Program-made: the position numbers and the translations under genes
Source: Aminomonas paucivorans DSM 12260
Lineage (GTDB): Bacteria; Synergistota; Synergistia; Synergistales; Synergistaceae
DNA: 64,000 bases
Reading direction: 5' to 3'
Assembly (NCBI RefSeq): GCF_000165795.1
Contig: NZ_CM001022.1
Coordinates: 2,141,812-2,205,811 of the forward strand
In this document: positions 1 through 7,755 of the stretch, one piece after another
Layout: every line of letters begins with the position of its first letter
Position numbering within the stretch: position 1 is the first letter of the stretch
The notes under the pieces: model-generated
Databases searched by the model: none
What the model was told of the DNA's origin: nothing
The model's input: the letters and a program-made list of their open reading frames with translations, nothing else

Positions 1-635
1 GCGTCCACCTGATCCCGCCGGGTGGCCCGGCGGTGGTGGCGCTTCCACTCCTTGTAGTGGTTGATGCCCCCCATCACCAGGCCCAGGGTCAGAAAGCCCC
101 CGGGGGCCAGGATGAGGATGAGGGCGGGCTGGAAGGCGTGGGGCATCACGGGGATCCCGAAGACCGTCCCTGCTCCCAGGGCCTCCCGGATGATCCCCAG
201 GACGACCAGCGCCACGGTGAAACCCAGTCCCATGCCCAGCCCGTCGAAGAGGGAGGGGATCACCCCGTTCTTGGAGGCGTAGGCCTCCGCCCGGGCCAGG
301 ATGATGCAGTTCACCACGATGAGGGGGATGAAGATCCCCAGGGACTTGTCCAGGGCCGGGGCGTAGGCCGCCACGAAGAACTGGATGAGGGTCACGAAGC
401 CCGCGATGAGGACGATGAACGCGGGGATGCGGATCTCCGAGGGGATGAACCGCCGCAGGGCCGCCACGGCCACGTTGGACCCCATGAGCACCGCCGTGGC
501 CGCCAGCCCCATGCCCACCCCGTTGACGGCGCTGGTGGTGACCGCCAGGGTGGGACAGAGCCCGATGACCTGCACGAAGGTGGGGTTCTCGTCCAGGACC
601 CCCGCCCGAATTCGTTGGATCGCCGACTGGATCAT
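1..635 (-). CDS. rnfE: RnfE, Rnf complex membrane subunit (C-terminal end cut by window edge)
   Basis: Integral membrane subunit of the Rnf complex, which couples electron flow between reduced ferredoxin and NAD to ion translocation across the cytoplasmic membrane. About 211 residues are visible in frame to the window edge with no stop, so only a short C-terminal piece is missing (family members are about 200-230 residues). The translation begins MIQSAIQRIR and has the family pattern NPTFVQVIGLCPTLAVT near residue 18, followed by several hydrophobic helices. Its ATG overlaps the stop of rnfG (ATGA at 632-635), indicating translational coupling. Gene order C-D-G-E matches the clostridial rnfCDGEAB layout, so rnfA and rnfB are expected just outside the window. 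Confidence 0.93.
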   Translation of the reverse strand, partial: MIQSAIQRIRAGVLDENPTFVQVIGLCPTLAVTTSAVNGVGMGLAATAVLMGSNVAVAALRRFIPSEIRIPAFIVLIAGFVTLIQFFVAAYAPALDKSLGIFIPLIVVNCIILARAEAYASKNGVIPSLFDGLGMGLGFTVALVVLGIIREALGAGTVFGIPVMPHAFQPALILILAPGGFLTLGLVMGGINHYKEWKRHHRRATRRDQVD

Positions 636-1198
636 GGTCTCGCCCCTTCCGCGAAGTGCTTCTTCCAGGCTTCCACCGCGTCGTTCACGCCCCCGACGAA
701 GGCCCGGGAGGTGATGGTGGCTCCGGAGATGGCCTGGATGTCCTGGGGATCCGCCGGAGGGGTCTTCACCACCTTCAGGGGCTCCGCTCTCTTGCCGGCG
801 AACTGCCCGGAGAAGGAAGGCTCCCCCGCGTTGGCCCCCAATCCGGGGGTCTCCCCCTGGCTCAGGATGCGGATGCCCCGCACCACCCCGTCCCGGGAGA
901 TGCCCACTACGAAGACCACGGGACCCGCATACCCCTTGGGCGCCACGGTGAACACGTGTCCCAGCACCGATCCGCCCTTGCGTCCCTCCTGCACCTCCCG
1001 GACCAGCGACCCCGGAGGCACCGGCAGGGAGGAGAAGGAGTCCGCCCCGGGCAGGGACGCCCGGAAGGCCTCCTGGCGCTGCCGCTCCTGGGTGGCCCGG
1101 ATGGGTTCCAGAGTGATCTCGTGGGCCAGGCCCAGGATCAGGCCGGTGGCAGCGGTGATGGCCAGCAGGACGAGGCCCAGCTTCAGGTTCTTGCCCAC
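632..1198 (-). CDS. rnfG: RnfG, flavin-carrying Rnf subunit
   Basis: Rnf subunit with one N-terminal membrane anchor (about residues 7-25) and an FMN-binding domain outside the membrane. The motif SGATITS at residues 158-164 is the family's flavinylation site; Thr161 is the expected attachment residue for covalent FMN. Length (188 residues) is normal. The start is GTG at 1198, and the stop of the upstream gene rnfD lies at 1200-1202, so the two genes are separated by one base. The stop overlaps the start of rnfE. Covalent flavin loading usually needs an ApbE flavin transferase, which is not in this window. Confidence 0.95.
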   Translation of the reverse strand: MGKNLKLGLVLLAITAATGLILGLAHEITLEPIRATQERQRQEAFRASLPGADSFSSLPVPPGSLVREVQEGRKGGSVLGHVFTVAPKGYAGPVVFVVGISRDGVVRGIRILSQGETPGLGANAGEPSFSGQFAGKRAEPLKVVKTPPADPQDIQAISGATITSRAFVGGVNDAVEAWKKHFAEGARP

Positions 1199-1199
1199 G

Positions 1200-2147
1200 T
1201 CACTTCACCTCCTGCCCGAAGATCCGGGGCTGGAAGAACCGATCGATGAGGGGCACCGTGAGGTTCATGATGAGGATGGAGTAGGAGACCCCTTCGGGAT
1301 AGCCCCCGTAGAGGCGGATCAGGGTGGTGAGCACCCCGCATCCGAAGGCGAAGACCATCTGTCCCGACTTGTCCATGGGGGAGGTGGCGTAGTCCGTGGC
1401 CATGAAGATGGCCCCCAGGAAGAGCCCCCCGGCGCACACCTCGTAGAAGGCGTCCGCGGGGATCCCCGCGCCCCGCCCCAGGATCCAGGAGAGGAGCCCC
1501 ACGGTGAGGATGTAGGTCACGGGGATGTGCCAGGTGATGACCCGCTCCAGAAGCAGCAGCGCCCCTCCCAGGAGAAGGGCCAGGGCGGAGGTCTCGCCGA
1601 TGCACCCCCCCACATGCCCCAGGAACACGTCCAGGAAGGGGGGCAGGGACGCCCCTGCGGCCTCCGTCCCCTTGAGGATCGCCAAGGGGGTGGGTCCCGT
1701 CACTCCGTCCAGGGTCCAGGTGGTCATAGGGACGGGCCAGCAGGTGAGCATCACCGCCCGGGCCGCCAGGGCGGGGTTGACCACGTTCTTCCCCAACCCC
1801 CCGTAGAGCTGCTTCACCACCAGGATGGCGAAGGCGCTTCCTGCGGCGGCCATCCAGAGGGGGATGGAAGGAGGCAGGTTGTAGGCCAGGAGGAGCCCCG
1901 TCACGGCGGCGGAGAGGTCCGAGACGGTGACGGGACGCCCGGTGAGCTTCTGCCACAGGGCCTCCGTCCCCACCGACGAGGCGGTACAGGTGACGATGAC
2001 CCAGAAGGCGGGGACCCCGAAGGTGACCACCCCCATGAAGCCCGCGGGGAGCAGCGCCAGGAGCACCATCCTCATGATGCTCCGCACGGTCTGGGGGCCG
2101 TGAAGGTGCGGGGAGCTGGAAACCACCAGCAGCCGGTTCGTGGTCAT
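1200..2147 (-). CDS. rnfD: RnfD, membrane FMN subunit of the Rnf complex
   Basis: Polytopic membrane subunit of Rnf, related to NqrB, which carries a covalent flavin. The 315-residue protein has about nine hydrophobic segments and the conserved pattern GKNVVNPALAARAVM near residues 119-133. The flavin attachment region reads DGVTGPTPLAI at residues 147-157, making Thr153 the likely attachment residue. The usual signature is S/T-G-A-T, so the Ala to Pro change is a small deviation. The gene sits 3 bases downstream of rnfC and 1 base upstream of rnfG within one operon. Confidence 0.95.
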   Translation of the reverse strand: MTTNRLLVVSSSPHLHGPQTVRSIMRMVLLALLPAGFMGVVTFGVPAFWVIVTCTASSVGTEALWQKLTGRPVTVSDLSAAVTGLLLAYNLPPSIPLWMAAAGSAFAILVVKQLYGGLGKNVVNPALAARAVMLTCWPVPMTTWTLDGVTGPTPLAILKGTEAAGASLPPFLDVFLGHVGGCIGETSALALLLGGALLLLERVITWHIPVTYILTVGLLSWILGRGAGIPADAFYEVCAGGLFLGAIFMATDYATSPMDKSGQMVFAFGCGVLTTLIRLYGGYPEGVSYSILIMNLTVPLIDRFFQPRIFGQEVK

Positions 2148-2150
2148 GGC

Positions 2151-3482
2151 TCAGGCCGCTCCTTTCCGCCGTCGGGCCGCCACGGTGCGCTTCCCGTCCC
2201 GGCACGCCTGGGTAAGGTGCCGCTTGGAGGGACAGGCGTAGGCGCAGCAGCCGCACTCCAGACAGTTCATGCCCCCCTGGGCCTCGAAGGCGTCGTAGTC
2301 CCGCCGGATGACCGCCGCGTTCAGGGCGAAGGGCAGCAGCCCCATGGGACACACCTCCACGCACTTGCCGCAACGGATGCAGGCCGACTCGGGGGGCGTC
2401 ATCGCCGCCCCCTCGGTGAAGGCCAGAAGGCCCGAGGTGCCCTTCACCACCGGCACGTCCAGGGTGCTCAGGGCCACCCCCATGAGAGGGCCTCCCGCCA
2501 GCACCTTAGCGGGTTCCGCCCGGAAGCCTCCCGCCCCGTCCACCAGGTCCAGCACCGAGGTGCCCAGGCGGACGTGGAGGTTCTTGGGCTCCCGGATCGC
2601 GTTGCCCGACACGGTGACGATGCGGTCCGTAACCGGACGCCCCAGGACCACGGCGTTCCAGATCTGGTGCACCGTGCGGACGTTGAGCATCAGGCAGCCC
2701 ACGTCGGCGGGGAGCCCCCCGCAGGGCACCTCCTGCCCCGTGAGGGCGTAGATCATCATCTTTTCCGCCCCCTGGGGGTATTTGGTGCGCACCGGGAAGA
2801 CTTCGATGTGGGCCTGACCCGTGACCACCCTCCCCAGGGTCTCGATGGCCTCGGGCTTGTTGTCCTCCACGGCGATGTGCCCCTTCACGCCTCCGGGGAA
2901 AAGGCTCAGGACGATGCGAAGCCCCTCCAGGATGTGGTCCGCCTCCTCCACCATGAGGCGGTCGTCGCAGGTGAGGTAGGGTTCGCACTCCGCCCCGTTG
3001 ACGATGACGTGCCGGATGACCTTGTCCGGAGGGGGGGAGAGCTTCACTGCCGTGGGGAAACACGCCCCTCCCATCCCCACGATGCCCGCCTCCCGGACGA
3101 TGCGCCGGATCTCCCCCGGATCCAGCAGGGAGACGTTGTCCCGAGGGTGGATCGACGGGTCCTGTTCGTAGAGCCCGTCGTTCTCCACCACCACGGACAG
3201 CTCCAGGTTGCCGGAAATGGCCAACCGGGGCGCCACGTCCCGCACCGTTCCGGACACGGAGGCGTGGATGGGGGCGGAGACGAAGGCTTCCGCCTCCCCG
3301 ATCTTCTGCCCCACCAGCACGCGGTCTCCCCGCTTCACCAGGGGGACGCAGGGAGCACCGATGTGCTGCACCATGGGATAGACCAGCTCACGGGTGGGAA
3401 GAAGCGATTCGATGGGCTTGCACTCCGTGGCGCTCTTGCGATGGGGGGGGTGGGCCCCCTTCTTGAACGTGGGGAAGGGCAT
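2151..3482 (-). CDS. rnfC: RnfC, NADH-dehydrogenase-type Fe-S subunit of the Rnf complex
   Basis: Peripheral subunit of Rnf thought to interact with NAD(H) and carry two [4Fe-4S] clusters. The 443-residue protein has an N-terminal RnfC barrel/sandwich domain, a nucleotide-binding region around residues 130-150 (GIVGMGGACFPTAVKL) and two ferredoxin motifs, CIRCGKCVEVCP at about 368-379 and CLECGCCAYACP at about 407-418. It is the first gene of the operon. A Rex-like palindrome and a candidate extended -10 lie immediately upstream. The start ATG at 3482 has GGAGG seven bases upstream. Confidence 0.95.
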   Translation of the reverse strand: MPFPTFKKGAHPPHRKSATECKPIESLLPTRELVYPMVQHIGAPCVPLVKRGDRVLVGQKIGEAEAFVSAPIHASVSGTVRDVAPRLAISGNLELSVVVENDGLYEQDPSIHPRDNVSLLDPGEIRRIVREAGIVGMGGACFPTAVKLSPPPDKVIRHVIVNGAECEPYLTCDDRLMVEEADHILEGLRIVLSLFPGGVKGHIAVEDNKPEAIETLGRVVTGQAHIEVFPVRTKYPQGAEKMMIYALTGQEVPCGGLPADVGCLMLNVRTVHQIWNAVVLGRPVTDRIVTVSGNAIREPKNLHVRLGTSVLDLVDGAGGFRAEPAKVLAGGPLMGVALSTLDVPVVKGTSGLLAFTEGAAMTPPESACIRCGKCVEVCPMGLLPFALNAAVIRRDYDAFEAQGGMNCLECGCCAYACPSKRHLTQACRDGKRTVAARRRKGAA

Positions 3483-3497
3483 GGCATGACCTCCATC

Positions 3498-3515
3498 TTG
3501 TGGTTCTTGTCACAA
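3498..3515. promoter_or_regulatory. Rex-like operator upstream of rnfC
   Basis: The 18-mer TTGTGGTTCTTGTCACAA has 5-base inverted arms (TTGTG / CACAA) and matches the known Rex box layout TTGTGA-N6-TCACAA at 11 of 12 conserved positions. It lies between the candidate -10 (3525-3530, minus strand) and the rnfC start (3482), where a repressor would block initiation. Rex senses NADH/NAD and controls fermentative and redox genes in many anaerobes. The match and position are seen; binding by Rex is inferred, and no rex gene is in this window. Confidence 0.5.
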
Positions 3516-3524
3516 ATTTGGGGC

Positions 3525-3553
3525 ATTCTACCACACAATGCCTCATCCTACCA
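3525..3553 (-). promoter_or_regulatory. Candidate rnf operon promoter: two extended -10 motifs
   Basis: On the minus strand TGG-TAGAAT occupies 3533-3525 and TGG-TAGGAT occupies 3553-3545, two extended -10 (TGn) elements 20 bases apart. No good -35 is visible at the usual distance, as is common for extended -10 promoters. The proximal one would start transcription near the Rex-like palindrome. The remaining bases to 3615 hold no gene. Confidence 0.4.
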
Positions 3554-3615
3554 TGAACCCTCGGCCCCGGAGAAACGGAGACGAATTTTGAATAGGTTGA
3601 CGAAACTCGGGTGTC

Positions 3616-4293
3616 CTACTTTCCCGCCGCTCCTTCGATCCCTTCCCTCAGGGGGACGAAGCGACAGTCCTCTCCCCATCGGTCCCGGAAGCCCTCGGAG
3701 GTCCGTTCCCGCACCAGGATCCGCTGGAAGCCCCGTCCCGTCTCCAGGGGCAGCACCAGCCTCCCCCCCGGGGCCAGCTGCTCCTGCCAGGGCAACTCCA
3801 CCCGGGGGCAGGCCGCCGCCACGAGGATGCGGTGGTACGGGGCCCCGGGGGGCCACCCCAGGCGCCCGTCGGCACACCGGACCTCCACGGGGAGTCCCAG
3901 GTCCGCCAGGGTCCGGGCCGCCCGCTCTGCCAGGGAGGCGACGCGCTCCACCCCCACGACGGTGCAGCCCAGCCGGGCCAGCACCGCCGCCTGGTAGCCC
4001 GATCCGGTACCCACCTCCAGCACCTTCATCCCCGGCTCCGCCCCCAACAGCTCCGTCATCCGGGCCACCATGTAGGGCTGGGAAACCGTCTGTCCCCTGC
4101 CGATGGAAAGGGGAAAGTCCCCGTAGGCCGCCTCCAGCTCTTCCTCCGAGGGGGTCTCCCCCAGAGAGGGAACGAACCGATGCCGGGGCAGGGAGGCCAG
4201 GATCGCCAGGACGCCCTCGTCCCGCACCCCCCGGCGGCGGATCTGCCCCTCCGTCATGGCCTCGGCGAAGAGCCTCCAGTCCAGGACCTCCAT
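3616..4293 (-). CDS. pcm: Protein-L-isoaspartate O-methyltransferase
   Basis: SAM-dependent cytoplasmic methyltransferase that initiates repair of isoaspartyl residues in aged proteins. The 225-residue protein has SAM motif I, VLEVGTGSGYQAAVLARLG, starting at residue 91, and the substrate-loop signature GRGQTVSQPYMVARM at about residues 65-79. Length is typical. It is the last gene of the luxE-luxC-ferredoxin operon, starting 9 bases after the upstream stop, with AGGGGG five bases before the ATG. Its link to aldehyde metabolism, if any, is unknown and may be incidental. Confidence 0.9.
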   Translation of the reverse strand: MEVLDWRLFAEAMTEGQIRRRGVRDEGVLAILASLPRHRFVPSLGETPSEEELEAAYGDFPLSIGRGQTVSQPYMVARMTELLGAEPGMKVLEVGTGSGYQAAVLARLGCTVVGVERVASLAERAARTLADLGLPVEVRCADGRLGWPPGAPYHRILVAAACPRVELPWQEQLAPGGRLVLPLETGRGFQRILVRERTSEGFRDRWGEDCRFVPLREGIEGAAGK

Positions 4294-4302
4294 GGGGTCC
4301 CC

Positions 4303-5106
4303 CTAGGCCCCGGCGGGACGGCCGTCCTCGGGAATCTCCGGGTCCGCCGCCCGATAGGGCACCGCCCCCTTGGGGAGGCGCACCGCATCGTGGGGGCACA
4401 CGGCGGCGCAGCGCTGGCAGACCACGCACCGATCCTGCCACACCGGCAGCAGCCCCTCCTGCCAGGCGATGTTCCCCGCGGGACAGAGCCGGGCACAGCG
4501 GCCGCAGCGCACGCACCGGTCCGGGTCGGCGGAGAATTCGCTGAAGGAGCTGTGGGCCATCCAGTTCCAGACGAACCGGGATCGCCCCAGGCTCTGGAGG
4601 GGACCCGCCAGGCCGGAGCCCTTCCAGGGCTGCCGTCCCGTCCGCAGGGCCTCCCCGAAGGCCCGGGCCGCCGCCTCCCCCGCCGCCAGGATCTCCTGGT
4701 CCCGTTCCGTGGGGGCAGCCTCCTTGCGGAGGTAGTTGCTGGGCATGATAAACTCCCGATACCCGTAAGGGGTGTATCCCTTGCGACGCACCAGGGCCCG
4801 GACCGCGCCCCCGAGGCCCAAAGCTGCCCCTGCCATGGTGGCGAAGGCGAACAGGGGCTTCCCCCGCCCCGGAGGGAGGGCCTGAAGGGCCTCCCAGACG
4901 GGGGGATAGGTGGTGAAGGCCGCCACGGGGAACCCCACCCCCAGCAGATCCGCTCCCTCCAGGTCCTCCTCCCGAAACCCCCGCTCCAGGGGCGCCAGAC
5001 GCACGGATGCCCCCGCCTCCACGAAGACCCCCTCCAGGGCCCGGGCCGCCCTCAGAGTGTTGCCGGTGCCGCTGAAGACGTACATCGCCACGCTGTCCCA
5101 CGTCAT
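4303..5106 (-). CDS. EFR1-type flavodoxin-ferredoxin fusion
   Basis: Predicted cytoplasmic electron carrier. The N-terminal half is flavodoxin-like, with the FMN phosphate loop FSGTGNTLRAA at about residues 11-21. The C-terminal half has two [4Fe-4S] ferredoxin motifs, CVRCGRCARLCP (198-209) and CVVCQRCAAVCP (227-238). This layout is that of EFR1-family ferredoxins found in anaerobes. It begins 3 bases after the LuxC-ligase stop (GGGAGG precedes the ATG), so it is probably co-translated with it and could supply or accept electrons for that pathway. The partner is inferred from position only. Confidence 0.85.
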   Translation of the reverse strand: MTWDSVAMYVFSGTGNTLRAARALEGVFVEAGASVRLAPLERGFREEDLEGADLLGVGFPVAAFTTYPPVWEALQALPPGRGKPLFAFATMAGAALGLGGAVRALVRRKGYTPYGYREFIMPSNYLRKEAAPTERDQEILAAGEAAARAFGEALRTGRQPWKGSGLAGPLQSLGRSRFVWNWMAHSSFSEFSADPDRCVRCGRCARLCPAGNIAWQEGLLPVWQDRCVVCQRCAAVCPHDAVRLPKGAVPYRAADPEIPEDGRPAGA

Positions 5107-5109
5107 GGG

Positions 5110-7755
5110 CTAGATCCTCCCGTCTCGAATCCTCCGGATCTTGCCGGTACGCTGCACCCGCTCCAGGGTCCCCGGGGCGGTCACCCGCACCGCCAGGTCC
5201 TCCAGAGCCCGGTTGCGGGGGTCCCGGTAGACCGCCGCCTCCTCCAGCACCGCCTCCAGGGCCCGGGCCTCCAGGGCCGGGTCCCCCACCCAGGGCCCCT
5301 CCCGGAGGGCCTCCACGGCGAAGGTGACCCCCGTGCGCCCTCCCTCCTTCGGGTCCACCTGCACCTGGAACGCCCCGGAAAGCTCCTCGAACCGTCCGAA
5401 GGCGGAGGCCACCTCGCTCAGGTGGAGCTTGCCGAAGTGCACCCGCACGTAGTCCCCCAGGCGGCCCCGAAGGCGAAAACGCGGGGAGGTGCGCCCGCAG
5501 GGGCAGGGCTCCTCCAGCCACTCCGCCGCGTCCCCCAGGCGGTAGCGGATGAAGGGGTGCAGGGTCCGCTCCAGGGCGGTGACCACCACCTCCCCCTCCT
5601 CTCCCAGGATCTCCTGGTGGCACCACTCGTCGCAGAGGTGGAAGGTGGTGGCGTCGCAGTGGGGACACTGGTACCCCTGGGGGCCGATCTCCACCGCCCC
5701 GTAGAGGGGAGAGGCCACCAGGGAACAGCGGAACACCTTCTGGAGGTACCGCCGGGTCACCTCCGACAGAGGTTCTCCGGTGAAGAAGATCCGCTCCACG
5801 GGGGTGTCGAACCCCCTCCGCTCCGCCGTCTCCGCCAGGGAGAGGAGGGCGGAGGACATGGCCATGATCCCGTGGGGGCGGAACTCCGCGAGAAAATCCA
5901 GGGTGTCCCGGTTGTCCTGGTTGAAGGTGAGGGAGAGGACCTGGCACCCCGTTTCCTCCAGCCCCCGGTTGAAGGCCAGGAAGCCCGTCCACAGGGCCCC
6001 CGCCCGCAGGAGGTTGGCCACCCGCATCCCCGAACGGATCCCCAGGGCCCGGAAGGCCCGGCCCGTCACCAGCCCCGCCCGGTCGAACTCCTCCGCTCCC
6101 CAGAGGGCGTACCGAGGCTTGCCTGTGGTGCCCCCGGAGGCGAAGACGTAGGAGCGCTCCTCGGAGCGGGTGAGCATGTCCCGGCTCGCCGGGGGACAGT
6201 GGGCCACCAGGTCCGCCTTCTCCAGGAGGGGAACCCGGGCGGAGAACTCCTCCAGAGAATCCAGGGGGCCGGAGACACCCGCGAGGCGCTCCCGGTAGAA
6301 GGGGCTCCTTCGGGCCTCGTCCAGCAGGGCGTTGAGCCGGGCCAGCACCCGACCCTCCCGCTCCTCCCGGGGACGCCACTCCAGTCCGAAGAGGTCCGGG
6401 GACAGGTCCTCCCGGTTCAGCAGGCGCACCAGGTCCAGGGGGATCTGGCGTCCGTCGTGAGCCCCCTCCACGTCTCCTCCCAGGCCCATGGTGCCGGCCC
6501 GGCAGAACCGCAGGACCCCCAGCCCCGCCAGGGCCTCCACGACCTCCTGCACTCGATTGTCGGGCCCGGCGATGCCCGCGGTGGACAGGTAGCCGTCCAG
6601 GAGGCTCAGGCTGCCGGAGAGGAGGTCTTCCGCCCGGCCCACCGCCTGCACGAAGAGGGTGCGGTTCAGGGGAGAGGGGATCACGTCGGTCCCCCGGCCC
6701 GCCAGGAGGGTGAAGTGGGGGTCCTCCACCAGACACCCCTGGCCGCAGTGCTCCCGCCAGGCCCCCAGTTCCCGCTCCACGCGCACCTCCACCGCCTCGT
6801 GGATCCCCAGGGCACCCCGGGGCAGTCCCGCCGCCAGGTTCCTCATGGCATCCTCCAACAGAGGGAGGAACCGGTCCATCAGGTCCTCTCCCTCCACGAA
6901 GAGGTTCTGGCAGCTGGTGCAGGCCCGCTGCTCCCACAGGGAGGCGTCCTTGGCGAAGCCCGCCGCCGCCGCCTTCAGGCCTGCGTCGTCCAGACCCCGG
7001 AGGAGCACCCCGAAGCTGATCTTGGGGCCGAAGGCCAGCACCTGGGTCCGGGGGCTCAGGCGTTGTTTGTAGGCCCGCACCGCTTCTTCCCCCCCGAAGA
7101 GGAGCACCGCGTCGCAGACCTCCCTCACCCGGTCGTCCACCTCCCCCGCGTCGTGGGGCCAGTAGGTGGCGGCCTGGAAGGGAGCCAGCTCCCCCTTGGG
7201 GTCCGCCTCCTCCAGGGCCTCCAGGAAGAGGAAGGGGAAGACCGGGTCCTGGCGGGAGACCTTGAGGATGTTCACGTTCTTGGTGATCATGCCGAAGAGC
7301 AGGGAGTCCACGGAGCCCAGGAAGATGTTCCCCGCGGCGATGTGGCACACCGTCCCCAGGGGAAGGGCCCGGGCCACCCGGCCGTGCCGCAGGGGCAGGA
7401 AGCCGTCCAGGACCCGAGGGGTTCCCAGGCAGGCCAGACGCCCCTCCAGGGTCCGCCGAGTGAGCAGCCGCTCCAGGATGGACAGGCCCAGCTCCACCCC
7501 CTGGAGGGAGTACCCCGTCACCCCCGGCATGGTCTCCAGGAGGATCCGCCGGTAGCGCCCCTCCGGACAGGTGAGAAGCCGCCCGGTGCGCTCCAGGATC
7601 CCCAGGATAGTGTCCAGGGGCGTGCGGCGGCAGAGGCGGCTGCGCTCCTCCAGGGCCCGCCGGTCGAAGAGCTTTGCCGCCTCCTCCTCCGGGAGCCGCT
7701 CTCCCAGATCCGCCCACCGGCCGAACAGATAGTGTCGCTTCCAGGCCTCGCTCAT
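5110..7755 (-). CDS. LuxC-type acyl reductase fused to an AMP-forming acyl ligase (PaaK/LuxE-like)
   Basis: Two-domain, 881-residue protein. Residues 1 to about 430 match the LuxC acyl-CoA/acyl-protein reductase family: the nucleotide-binding signature HIAAGNIFLGSVDSL is at 138-152, LTKN-like ITKNVNILKVS at 157-167, and candidate active-site cysteines are Cys279 and Cys282 (RACTSCQ). LuxC reduces an acyl thioester to an aldehyde with NADPH. From about 440 to the end is an adenylate-forming ligase of the phenylacetate-CoA ligase type with the P-loop-like SGGTTGKPRYALWG near residue 538, a CxxC pair (CPHC), and CPCGRTSPRFRLRGR near residue 720. The start ATG at 7755 overlaps the luxE stop (ATGA). 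The substrate (fatty or aromatic acid) cannot be told from sequence. Confidence 0.85.
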   Translation of the reverse strand: MSEAWKRHYLFGRWADLGERLPEEEAAKLFDRRALEERSRLCRRTPLDTILGILERTGRLLTCPEGRYRRILLETMPGVTGYSLQGVELGLSILERLLTRRTLEGRLACLGTPRVLDGFLPLRHGRVARALPLGTVCHIAAGNIFLGSVDSLLFGMITKNVNILKVSRQDPVFPFLFLEALEEADPKGELAPFQAATYWPHDAGEVDDRVREVCDAVLLFGGEEAVRAYKQRLSPRTQVLAFGPKISFGVLLRGLDDAGLKAAAAGFAKDASLWEQRACTSCQNLFVEGEDLMDRFLPLLEDAMRNLAAGLPRGALGIHEAVEVRVERELGAWREHCGQGCLVEDPHFTLLAGRGTDVIPSPLNRTLFVQAVGRAEDLLSGSLSLLDGYLSTAGIAGPDNRVQEVVEALAGLGVLRFCRAGTMGLGGDVEGAHDGRQIPLDLVRLLNREDLSPDLFGLEWRPREEREGRVLARLNALLDEARRSPFYRERLAGVSGPLDSLEEFSARVPLLEKADLVAHCPPASRDMLTRSEERSYVFASGGTTGKPRYALWGAEEFDRAGLVTGRAFRALGIRSGMRVANLLRAGALWTGFLAFNRGLEETGCQVLSLTFNQDNRDTLDFLAEFRPHGIMAMSSALLSLAETAERRGFDTPVERIFFTGEPLSEVTRRYLQKVFRCSLVASPLYGAVEIGPQGYQCPHCDATTFHLCDEWCHQEILGEEGEVVVTALERTLHPFIRYRLGDAAEWLEEPCPCGRTSPRFRLRGRLGDYVRVHFGKLHLSEVASAFGRFEELSGAFQVQVDPKEGGRTGVTFAVEALREGPWVGDPALEARALEAVLEEAAVYRDPRNRALEDLAVRVTAPGTLERVQRTGKIRRIRDGRI

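Noticed and set aside
33-4544. Very long plus-strand open frame opposite rnf and pcm
   Set aside because: It is an antisense shadow caused by high GC; the minus strand holds clear rnf and pcm genes with ribosome sites, and the long frame is rich in His, Gly and Pro with no family.
3548-7717. 1389-residue minus-strand open frame
   Set aside because: Low-complexity Gly/Pro/Arg product lying in another frame over pcm, the ferredoxin and LuxC genes; no ribosome site or domain.
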